Positions 10,301 through 20,626 of a stretch of 64,000 nt of DNA are shown piece by piece. Positions within the stretch are counted from its first letter, which is position 1, and each line of letters starts with the position of its first letter. The notes under the pieces are model-generated. The model was not told the origin of the DNA. It saw only the letters and a program-made list of their open reading frames with translations, and did no database searches. This DNA comes from Tubulanus polymorphus (Eukaryota; Nemertea; Palaeonemertea; Tubulaniformes; Tubulanidae): positions 19,909,110-19,973,109 of the forward strand of contig NC_134030.1 in the NCBI RefSeq assembly GCF_964204645.1. The letters run 5' to 3'. Made by a program: the position numbers and the translations under genes.

Positions 10301-13300
10301 TCGTTATAAACATGTTTACCAACATTCATTTAGTTTCGAACATGATTTTGAATTTGTTACGAATTCATTCATTCTCTACTAAAAGCCTAGAATATTTCAT
10401 ATTGATTGAAACAGATTTCTATTAGTCAACGTGTAAAATGTAAAATGATCTTAATTTGATAAACTCAATTCAGTCGCTTGATATAAGTTAGATATCCTAA
10501 AGCTAATCGTCATGAACACTTCTAAAACCATTGCGATGAATGAAACTGAATTTATTTTGAACAGAATGATGGTTATTACACGTGGACTGATGGGAAACCA
10601 TTGAGCTACACAGAGTGGTTTAAACCTGCTATGATAAACGAAACTATACCAGAAGTTATTCAAGGATTGATATCTCCTCTACGAAAACAACCGATAAATG
10701 ACGTCAATATGCCGTGTACGGCGATGATACTGAATAATCCACGAGGTTCAGCGAACTGGGTTCGATTCCCGTGTCAAATCGAGGAGACTCGAACAACTTT
10801 CATTTGTGAAAAAGACAACGATAACTCCTCATCGACTAAAAATCACAAATTACCTGTTGCAGAAGAAAACTATACTTATTATTCGGGGATATTGGAATCA
10901 GATAACTCCACGTGTTTTAAGGGATGGATTGGTATAGAAGGATATTGCTATCAGATACTTACAGCCTGGGATACTCACAGATTGTCGATTCCGGAAGCTG
11001 AGGAAATGTGTCAAACAATTGGTGGTGAAATAGGTATAGTATCCAATGATGTTATAATTCAGCATTTGATTCAAATATTTCATTATGAACATCAATATGG
11101 TGCTGTACTAGCAAAGGCTACGGAAAGTGAATTTCTTGCTCTGGATCCAGTTTTGACCAGAGATGAAATAACATATAAAAAAACGGTGAAATGGTCAGTG
11201 ACTGTCTTTGATAATGTCACAGATGTAGCGCATTCAGTGCTATGTTCCTACAATGCAACTGGTGAAGAGTTGGCTTCTATAAGTGGTTGTAAATCGTGGC
11301 AATTTGAATGTAACGATCACAGATGTATCAGCGATCATCGCGTATGTGATACCAGAAACGACTGTCAACACGGTGATGATGAACTCGATTGTTCGAAATC
11401 AATCTTACAGAGTCAGTTACACTGTACCGATGGAGAAGTTATATCTGTTAGTAATTTGTGCGATTTTGTACGAGATTGCGCTGACGGATCAGATGAGAAC
11501 TCGTGCTATCATACTTCATGTTCCTCTGAACAGTTTAAGTGTAGCAATGGACAATGCGTGGGTAAATATAATCAATGTGATGGACTGGTTGATTGTAAAG
11601 ATAAATCTGATGAGATCGGCTGCTCTTCGGATGAATGTAACGGGTTTCTGTGTGTAAATGGTGAATGTATCAGTTCTCTGTTGTATCGGGATGGTGTTGT
11701 AGATTGTGCTGGTAGCCTCGAAGAAGATGAGATTGTCGTCAACATAACAGTTACACCAAAGATTAACTGTACTACAGAGAACTACTGTACGACTAATTTC
11801 ACAAACTTATGTAAGAAATCCGATGAACAAAGATGTTCTTTCGATTCTCCTCACTGTTATTCTAGACGTCACAGATGTATTTTAGAAAGGATGCCGATTG
11901 GTTACCCGGTATGTAGAAGGCTCGAACATATACAAAGTTGTACTGATTTCAAATGTCCAGCTGGTGCTGCAAAATGTCCAGCATCTTACTGTATACCGAT
12001 GGGACAGGTGTGCGATGGTCGATCCGATTGTCCTAACTCAGAAGATGAGCGAAACTGCAGGACTTTGTCATGTCCTGGCATGTTTAAGTGTGGCCAAGAA
12101 AACCGATGCATACCTCAATCTGAAGTTTGTGATGGTGTCGTCAATTGTAAACATACCACTGATGACGAAGCTTTCTGTGACGTCATATGTCCAAAGGAAT
12201 GTAAATGTCAAGGTCATTTGATTGATTGCGATCATGCTGATTTCGAAGAAATTACTGATCTTTTCTCGGCATCAACTCGAGTTCTGATTTTGTCAAGAAA
12301 CCAAGTTGTATTCAATGAGTCAACATTTTCTTCGTACCTCTATTTACATTTCCTTGATATTTCACGTAACAATTTGTCTTATATTGTTCCAAACGCGTTC
12401 TCAAACCTGCATAATCTACATACATTAGATCTTACCTATAACCGCATAATATCATTTTCTGAGAATACATTCGCCGGTTTGTATAGTTTGAAAAAACTTT
12501 TGTTTTTTGGAAATCCAGTGAGATATTTAGAAGAAGGCAGTTTTCATGGTTTAAAGTCATTGAGCGATCTCGATCTTCACGGACTTTCCTTGTCGTTACT
12601 CGGTGGAAATGTGTTCAGTGGTTTATCCGCTTTAGAGTCGTTAAATATCAGCAGTAACGTGATCAAATATATTTCACCAAATGCGTTCGCCGGATTAACA
12701 AAACTAAGAAATCTGGATCTAACCAAAAATTCTGAAGTCATATCCGTACAAAGAAACGTTTTTGACAGTCTTACATTATTGAGTTCTTTGGCTTCTGACG
12801 CGTACAAATTTTGTTGCATGGTTCCGAATGTTGACCAGTGTCCCCCGGAAGCCGACCAATTTTCATCTTGTTCCGACCTGATGGGTAACACTGTTCTTAG
12901 AGCAATCATTTGGGCGATCGCTTCATTCAGCTTTTTTGCCAACATCATCGTAATTTCACTTCGCGTTCAAGCGTTTCGCATTTCATCCTCTGAATCACGT
13001 AACACATCCTCTGATATCCTAATCATTAATATTGCCACCTGCGATTTTCTCATGTCAATTTATCTTTTTCTGATCGCTGGAGCCGATTACGTCTATAAAA
13101 GTGTTTATTTCCTCAATTCTGAAAGGTGGACAGATAGTTCACTGTGTCGACTCGCTGGGATTTTAGTAACTCTTTCGTGCGAAGGGTCTTTGCTTTTTCT
13201 CCTGATTCTAACCCGTCAAAGATACTCGAATATCGTCGATCCATTTTCTGGAAGCCCAATTATATCATCGACATATGTGTCCGGTATTTGCTGTATATGC

Positions 13301-15556
13301 TGGATCATTTTGGGCAACATTTCAATGCTACCGCTGTCGTCATCTTCTTATTTCGGACATAACTTTTACGGCACAACTGGTGTTTGTTTACCTATGAATT
13401 TACTATCCATCGATGTCCACGCCTGGCAATATTCATTCGCTATTTTTGCCGTGTCTAACTCGGTCGTACTTGCTACAATAATGATGACGTATGCACAGAT
13501 GTATAGACTCATATCTGGAAGCAGGTCCGGCTCGGGTAGAGCAGATCCTACCGAATTGGTTCTGGCGCGTAGGAGTTTAGTGATAAATATGTGTAATTTA
13601 TTTTGCTGGTTACCGATAATAAACCATTTTACAGTTGCTAGCCGCCATTTTGTTAGGGTACTTTTGTCCCGTATTGTTGGGTCATTTTTTTCTCTTTTTT
13701 AAAAACTATCCGTGATGCGTGTTGTATCATATTTCATCTGTCCATGGATGGATTTTGACAACTTCAGCAACATTCAAACCGCGTGAATCTCTAGTTTTCA
13801 GTTATGTAAAAATCATTTCTCAAATTTACAACAATGCGACATGAGAGCGATATAAAAATCGGTGGTCAGTTTTTGCCGTGCGCATAGAAATCAAGGGTAC
13901 TGAACTTTGAAGTTCGTTAGTTTCAGAAATAATTTTCTAAAAAATCCAAGCATTTCAAGAACTGTGCGCATAAATGCCCCCTTTCAGGTGAACTTTGAAA
14001 TTTTAAGATATCTTGCCTAGTTTTTTTCCTATGGCACTTTAACTGCAGCGCGTGTATTGTCATTCCGAGATTCGGCGCTGTTTTCTTTGCGTGTATTTCA
14101 GTATATGGGTGTTATTTTTTCATTTTTACTACACTTGTCTCTACGGAAAATGGTTTTAATTGTTGGTACGAGTATCAGGTTTTAATATTACGGCATTAAT
14201 ACTGTATTCCGTTCTCCGGCGCTAGTTCGTAATGGCTGTATTGGTAGCCGTTTTTACAGCAGGCAGAGGCTTACGTACATGCACCCAAGAAAACCCAAAA
14301 TATCACTCTTTTGTTGTAAATGCAATCCACACACTTCTTGCGTTTTTGTGATGGTAGATGTCACTTTTTACTTTTTATCACCTGTGTCTGACATTAGGAC
14401 TTGATACTTGATATGTCACCACCAAAGCAAGAAAACGTTTTCCTATATTTTCTTCCCAATCTAATCAATCTTGTGTGTACTTAATAGAAAGTATTCATAG
14501 AAAGTAGCTGAATATTTGCCCCAACCCATTTGTCCAGCTTTTTGACCACTTCTCCATCCATCTAATTTCAGTAGATTTTTATGTAAATTTATTGATAGAC
14601 TACTGATTTAAATGGTCATCATACTCGATTTTGAGTGTTATATTTCTTTTCTTCTTCCATCTCAATATAGGCCCATATATTCTCTTCCCGCGCGCAACTT
14701 CGAATACGTGATCAAAATGCCGTTCAGTCTCGCTGCTAAAACTGGTAAAAAAATCCCTTAAACTCCAACATCTCTAATGTCTTCGATCTATTATATTGCA
14801 TAAATGACGTAATATTAAAACCTGATACTCGTACCAACAATTAAAACCATTTTCCGTAGAGACAAGTGTAGTAAAAATGAAAAAATAACACCCATATACT
14901 GAAATACACGCAAAGAAAACAGCGCCGAATCTCGGAATGACAATACATGCGCTGCAGTTAAAGTGCCATAGAAAAAAAACTAGGCAAGATATCTTAAAAT
15001 TTCAAAGTTCACCTGAAAGGGGGCATTTATGCGCACAGTTCTTGAAATGCTTGGATTTTTTAGAAAATTATTTCTGAAAATAACGAACTTCAAAGTTCAG
15101 TACCCTTGATTTCTATGCGCACGGCAAAAACTGACCACCGATTTTTATATCGCTCTCATGTCGCATTGTTGTAAATTTGAGAAATGATTTTTACATAACT
15201 GAAAACTAGAGATTCACGCGGTTTGAATGTTGCTGAAGTTGTCAAAATCCATCCATGGACAGATGAAATATGATACAACACGCATCACGGATAGTTTTTA
15301 AAAAATAGAAAAAAATGACCCAACAATACGGGACAAAAGTACCCTAACAAAATGGCGGCTAGCAACTGTAAAATGGTTTATTATCGTTCAGTTTTGCGCT
15401 GTATTGCGAGTAGAAATACCGAACCAAGTGGCGGCTTGGTTGGCGGTACTTTTCCTACCGATCAACTCGTCACTGAATCCACTTCTTTACACCATCCTCA
15501 CTATTGATATTAAATCTATTCGGGCCAGAAATAAACGCGTTTTGAAAACTCGCTGA
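7315..15556 (+). pseudogene. Receptor copy R2: full-length receptor gene interrupted by an inverted-repeat element
   Basis: Exons: 7315-8544, 8943-10286, 10565-13620 and, beyond a 1.76-kb insert, 15380-15556; introns are phase 0 with GTGAGT and GTAATT donors. The start is the ATG giving MVSVHSVVLM; an in-frame ATG at 7354 (MDRLRALFIASL) alone would also make a good signal peptide. In the other copies an ATG stands six bases upstream of the first; here it is ACG. The insert at 13621-15379 breaks the reading frame at the end of TM6, so translation runs into the element and stops at 13702, without TM7. Apart from the insert no lesion is visible. Exon 2 begins with a form three codons shorter than R5's. 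From about 8400 onward the gene is nearly identical to R5. Confidence 0.85.
13621..15379. mobile_element. Foldback-type inverted-repeat element in R2 exon 3
   Basis: Both ends are long inverted repeats of about 578 bases (13621-14198 and 14802-15379) starting AAACCATTTTACAGTTG, with a loop of about 600 bases and no recognisable transposase. The dinucleotide AT flanks it on both sides (13619-13620 and 15380-15381) and is present once in uninterrupted copies, so it looks like a 2-base target duplication inside an AATT target. A second copy with its loop in the opposite orientation is in R4. This is a non-autonomous foldback or giant-MITE-like element; the superfamily is not recognised. Confidence 0.8.
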
Positions 15557-16154
15557 ACCATTCGACAGTCAAACCCTGACTATGCACTCTAATCAGAATG
15601 CTGCGAAATCTTTTCAGATGAAATATATTATATACATAAACAAATACGTAGCAAACGTGTGGACTCGAGAACGAACTGATACTTGCTTATACGTTCCAAT
15701 AAAAAAAACTGACGACACTTCAAGATAATATCGCAAAGTAATGAAATCATCGAATGGGTTTCGAATCGTGTCCAGAAATACGACGTAGCGATAAGAATAC
15801 ACGCTAGGAGAGCTGAGTAATGTCATCTAATATGAGTTGTAACACCAATTATCCTGACAGTTAATTACGTTTATTTTATATCAGGATGATTTAAAAATTA
15901 TGTAAGCTGGAAATGAAAGTGCCAAATAGTGGGACATGTTCTACGTTCATCGATTTAAAACCGTATTTGAGCGCTTCAATGTTTAATCGAAGGATAAAGC
16001 TTGCGTTGCTTTCGTCCATTCAAAGTCCTACGCCCGGAGGTGGGATCACTTCAAATGCGTGTCGATCCATATGGACATTATCGGCGCTGTGAAAGGTGAT
16101 CTACGTCTTTTGAATTCAGTCGTGTCCAGTATGTTCTTGCCAGTTTCTCGTTTA

Positions 16155-16500
16155 TTAATCTTTTGCAGCCTCGGCTTTCAACACTCCCCTGACAAAGGAT
16201 AAATATCGTCTAATGACAAAGGATAAGTATCGTCTAATGCACTGAGTTAGGTGTACTCGGGCCCACAACGGGAACGACAATTGAATCAATCGCTCAACAC
16301 TGATCAGAATGATTACCGAGTTCCGATGCATCTTCGCCGTGTGAACAAGTCCGTCACAGTACACAGTAAACACCGCCGACACTCGGAATTTTTCCAGACC
16401 GTACGTCCACAACGATAAGTATTCCTTCAATGAGGTGAGGCAAAATATCGCAACCAGGTATTTTAGGATCGCAAATATTCTGAGCAGGTGGTACGTACAA
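16155..16500 (-). pseudogene. Relic resembling TM2-TM3 of a class A peptide GPCR
   Basis: Open on the minus strand. It reads two hydrophobic segments (near LLRIFAILKYLVAIF and SVIILISVERLIQLSFPLW) joined by a loop with a cysteine before the second, as at the start of TM3 in class A receptors. The second ends in SVERLIxLSFPLWAR, resembling the E/DRY region. It is not related to the array receptor, whose equivalent reads RQRY. The frame is broken in the copy after R5. No flanking exons were recognised, so it is probably a fragment. Confidence 0.45.
16191..16238. repeat. 24-bp direct tandem duplication
   Basis: Two adjacent 24-base units starting GACAAAGGAT differ by one base. The same pair is found after R6 at 63646-63693, but only one unit remains after R5 (near 50980-51004). 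It marks relatedness among the long spacers. Confidence 0.75.
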
Positions 16501-16554
16501 ATTTGTAAATTCGAGAAAAAACAATTGTAAGAAATAACCGTGAAAATTAGCGTT

Positions 16555-16628
16555 CGAACCCCTAAGCCCTCGGTTGCCTGAAGACTAGTGACCGGCGGCT
16601 TAAAACCACTCGGCCAATGCGCCTGTTA
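16555..16628 (-). mobile_element. tRNA-like (Ser/Leu class) SINE head or tRNA relic
   Basis: On the minus strand, CATTGGCCGAGTGGTTTTAA resembles an A box and GGGTTCGAACG a B box, about 75 bases overall. It resembles the head of the peptide-intron SINE. No clean acceptor stem is seen, so a working tRNA gene is unlikely. Confidence 0.45.
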
Positions 16629-17714
16629 CATGAGTTCAAAGAAGGTTTGGATTGTGTATTGAGCTTGGATCAAAATTTCCACCAGTTGTGATCTAGATGC
16701 TTAGTATACGTTAGTATACTGAACGGCATGATCGATGACCAACAATATTCACCATTGAATATACAATTTACTCACCTGTTGCACTGAAGGTTTGGGTTAC
16801 TGATATTTCTGATCGATGAACCATGCTCACGAATCGGTGTGCAAATACATTTTCTAAAAGGAGTTTAATACAAATATACAGTTTGACAGGTTGTAGTGCA
16901 GTTCGGTCGTCAAAACAACTGACGAAAATTGTAATGAATACATGTAGTTAATCTATCATGTGAAACTGAATTAACTCACAAACATCAGTTTAAGTACCGT
17001 ACTGCTATTTCCAAAATTTCGATGTATTAAATTAGGCAGCCAAGAAAATTCACTCCAAATCAGTCGCTTGCCGGTTAAAACTGAATTGAAGATTGTTTGA
17101 ATGAACCGGAACCGAATTTCCCAATTATGTACTTTGAGCAAAAAACTTTTGTAAACTCGACCGCCGATCACACAACTATATCTGTACTTCGATTATCGAT
17201 TGTAAAACCAAACCCCCTGTTTCGCTCCCGGCAGGTGTGGTGGGTTTGTAAGGGACACTCAATCAAAAAATCAAACGAAATTTACCAACCAAATAAATAA
17301 CAGGGACAATCCCTATTTTAGGAAAAAAAACACAAATGAAGAAGAGCCACAATTCAAAGTATACACGATAAACTCTAACTCCGCCCCTGAATTGTGCCGC
17401 ATTCTTAGGCAGTTTTTACTCCAAGTCTTCAAATCACGAGGAATCCACGTATTACAGAGGGCCGCATTACGTCACTGCAGAAAATGCGTCTCGTGGAGAA
17501 AATGGTGGAAGGCGGGGACTTAACAAAACTGTTTAGATGATAAAAAAGATGATGTGTTTGTCTGCTATCGTGAATATGTATTGTTAAAGGTTTTGAATAC
17601 ATATGGATTTAAAAACTTCTCGCTGCATTTCCCTTTAAGAGGACACCAAGAAGAGTCAATCAATCACCAAAGCTGTGCAATTATTTGGTTTTATTTCAAT
17701 TTGTACTTGAAGAA

Positions 17715-17821
17715 TATATAGTATCGCGCGCAATATTTTTCATTCATTCGTCGACTGTTCTGGCTCGAGAAAACGAGATATTGTCATTTCGAAAGTATAA
17801 TACGTTGGAATAGCGACTAAG
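17715..17821 (+). promoter_or_regulatory. P2 core promoter and non-coding first exon
   Basis: TATATAG lies at 17715-17721. The putative 5' UTR exon ends at 17821 with AAG|GTAAGC. The intron to the signal exon (acceptor TTCTAG ending at 18170) is about 350 bases, the short form without the extra block of P1 and P5. Confidence 0.6.
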
Positions 17822-18194
17822 GTAAGCGTAGTGATAAAATATTATAATTTAACGATAGAAAAATGATACCTTGTTCCTCAAAAGCTTAAAAGTTGACCCG
17901 GCCGGCCGCCGCCTATCTACACTATACATTATTCTAAAAAACAAACTATTATCAGCCATTCGACAACAAGATGCGGCGGCTATTGAAACGAATGGATTAC
18001 AAATTTTATTGAAATTTACAAAATAACCCGGGCGCTGCGGAGAAACAAGGTGTCATTTTTAGCCTAAAAATAATATACTCCGATTCGTACAGCAGCAATT
18101 TCAGTAACCGGAATCTAAAATATATTTTTGAAAATGCCAAAATTGCAAATATATTTTATTCAAATTCTAGGCGAAGAAAATGCTTGCTTACACA

Positions 18195-18830
18195 ATGACT
18201 CGCATATGTGCCTTCGCTGCGATTGTGGCCAGTGCCGTGGCGTTTGGTGAGTTAAGACTGGGAAAATAATACTCAGCTTCATGAGATTTCATAAAACGAT
18301 ATAATTCAATTCGCAGCAATTATCAGTAAACATTTATTATGCGTTTATCGACGGAACGAATTGATTCGATAGATATATTTCACAAATGACACATATACAT
18401 TGTGACAAAAACCCTGTTAATTGACCTGTATTTTTTTAACACCCTGGCCCGCTAAGCGCCACGCTAGAACCGGGTTCGATTTTTTTTTTCCCAATACCCA
18501 CATCAGAGAAAAACCCCCGACCAAGAAACTCTGTCGCCTCCAGGGTTTTAACCCATAAACCCTGGATGGATGAGAGCAGTGTCAGGCGGCTTATACCACT
18601 CGGCCACTGCGCCCCCATCTGTTATCCTCATCGGGATCACCATTATAGTCCTACATCTGGGGGCGGGAGTTCCATTATTTCTTCAATTTAGGTAAAAACA
18701 TCTTTCACTTCAAAATTCAATTTTTAATTTCATGTTTTTTGAAAATATAGATTGCCATCCAAACGGCTGGACGTGTGACGATAACCTTAAGTGTTGCAGC
18801 AACACCTGTAGAGCTAGTTTTTGTTCCTGA
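18195..18830 (+). CDS. P2: secreted six-cysteine mini-peptide, exons 18195-18246 and 18751-18830
   Basis: The precursor has 43 residues. In this copy the upstream ATG at 18180 is in frame and would add five residues to the signal peptide; 18195 is chosen because it is in frame in every copy. The signal end reads AVAF, one residue shorter than in P1 and P5 (AAAFS), and fits a signal-peptidase AxA site. All six cysteines and their spacing match P1. Mature-loop residues differ: Asn for Lys in the first loop, Asn for Ser in the second, Phe for Ile in the last. AATAAA lies at 19000-19005. The gene appears intact, although the next receptor copy, R3, is broken. Confidence 0.75.
18427..18617 (-). 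mobile_element. tRNA-derived SINE in the P2 intron
   Basis: It is at the same position and orientation as in P1. The B box here is degenerate (GGGTTAAAACCC instead of GGGTTCAAACCC), so this copy is probably not transcribed by Pol III. Confidence 0.65.
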
Positions 18831-20620
18831 TCGTTGAGGACAAAGGTTTATAACGGGATATACTCGTGGTGGTTTGGGAAATATATCCGATTATGAAACT
18901 GAACGATAGTCAGTTTTACTGACTAGGCCGTGTACAAAAAAGCTCGCACTGAATTTATATTTGTTACCGATTCTTCATATCTTGTACTAAATTTCATTCA
19001 ATAAAACTGCGAGTAAATAAATCAATTGTCGGGTTGTTGACTGTTTTTATGATTCATTCGTCAGAGTTTTCAAAGTGATCAGAAGTGCCATTCCATCGGC
19101 GGCGAAGAACATTCATCGTCAATTAAAAAAGACTACTCGTAAGCAAAAGTCAAAAAACTACCAATTCAATTATTTCAGTCCCAGGGTTTAAATGTTTCAT
19201 ATGCATCCATCCATTAAGATATTTAGAGTTTTCTGTCCTAGTTCCCGATCGGCGATTTTCTTGTGACGTCACGCAACCTCGTATGAAACTGAGGAAAACA
19301 ATATAAATTCAGTTTTAATATGCTTTAAGTGAAATCAATTTTCGTAGTTCATTGATGCTTCGATTTTTTGTTTATAAAATAGTAAGTATCATCTGCAAAC
19401 ATCGTGCAATCTAAGATGTCTATAGATTATATCAGCAATAGGTGCCGAATATAAAGAGTAAATAGAACTGGCCCCGGAACTGAACCTCGGGGACTTCCAC
19501 ATCGAAAATCAGCAATATTAACTTTACCGTTTGTAACAACTTTGTGTGTACATTCCTGAAGGTGCCTAAGATTTGAAATAATTCTGTTTTGAAGCTGATT
19601 AGCGGCCATGCGTTCGAGCATCTTTGTGGCTACAGGTAAGTAAGACAATGATCTATAATTATTCAATTAATACAGATTTAGAATTTGTGGTTTTTATCAA
19701 TTGCTCAACCGAGCATGATTTTAGTTAAACAGTTCGTAGGTACAACACCGGTTTCCAAATGAGCAATTTATAATTCTAGTAACGATTGGAACAGTAACAC
19801 ACTGTTTTAGAGTTGGCGCGGGCAACTAAAGCATCTCCCTTATACTTCGCAAATCCACGACCCGCATCAAAATTCCTCGGAGCACCACGGCAAAACTGAT
19901 CATTGACGCGACTAATGGTCAGTAGCGTATATTCCAAACGAGCGATGGAAATTCGCCTATTTCAAACTGGTCATTTATGTGTAAAATACAAGCACTTGAG
20001 AGACACATGGATACGCGACATGGACTTAATAGCGTAACCTGCATTTTCAAGTGTATTAATGACTTATGCGAGCTTTCAACTTAAACTTCGTGTTGGGCGG
20101 TGATTTATTGATAGGCCATCTAGAAGGCTGAGATTGAACCGCATATTTTTTTTTGAAAAAAAACTTTCTTTCAAAATCAATTCCGAAAGATCTAGCGGTT
20201 TGAAATTAAACAAATTCGTACGGATATAGTTAATGAAATTTTGAATTGATGCAAAGGTAGAAAAGTATTGAATAATGATTTCTAGGCTCATCGTGAATAT
20301 TCGACGATTCTATAACTAAAATTACGTTCGGGTTGAATGTGTTCTGATGAAATATGTAATGTCTAATGTCTAAATTCGTGTGTGAACAAATTTGAAAAAT
20401 CGAATTTGGAATTAATTGGCCTTAAGAATTTTGGTAGGCAACATGGAATCTAGAAATTATTGCTAATTGATAAACAGATCTGTAAGCTAAAAATCCAAAC
20501 ATTTCAAATCTAGAATCAGTTTTCAAACTAATTGCGGCAGTAACTAAAAAATCAACTTAAATGAAGTGACAGCGAATTCTCTAATTGGACGAACTGTAAT
20601 TTGTGCTTGGTTGTTATTCG
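18831..20620. other. Spacer between P2 and R3
   Basis: It contains the P2 3' UTR, the reverse-transcriptase relic at 19370-19672, and about 950 bases of R3 upstream sequence without a recognised gene. From about 19250 it is nearly identical to the sequence from about 41990 upstream of R5. Confidence 0.5.
19370..19672 (-). pseudogene. Non-LTR reverse-transcriptase relic with FADD motif
   Basis: This is a more complete version than the one after P1. The minus strand starts NNYRSLSYLPVATKMLERM and continues through GSPRGSVPGP and LFTLYI. After one in-frame stop it reads DCTMFADDTYYF; FADD is the catalytic aspartate motif of reverse transcriptases. The stop and the internal deletion show it is dead. 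Confidence 0.7.
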
Positions 20621-20626
20621 ATGAAA

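Larger units (their letters stand above)
15557..17714. other. R2 3' UTR and long-type spacer
   Basis: AATAAA at 15698-15703 probably ends the R2 message. About 1.4 kb that is absent after R1, R3 and R4 follows, carrying the minus-strand GPCR relic, a 24-bp direct duplication and a tRNA-like head. From about 16630 to 17340 I see no gene; a minus-strand open frame at 16971-17171 is not recognisable. The last 350 bases are the shared region upstream of P2. Confidence 0.55.

Noticed and set aside
13621-15379. The inserts in R2 and R4 as extra introns
   Set aside because: They have long inverted arms, flanking AT duplications, different positions in two copies and no GT-AG boundaries at the junctions.
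16555-16628. Functional tRNA gene
   Set aside because: A- and B-box-like parts are present but no proper acceptor stem pairing or clear anticodon arm was found; a SINE head or relic fits better.
16971-17171. Minus-strand open frame in the long spacer
   Set aside because: It is longer in the R5 spacer, but I see no domain, signal peptide or splice context that supports a gene.
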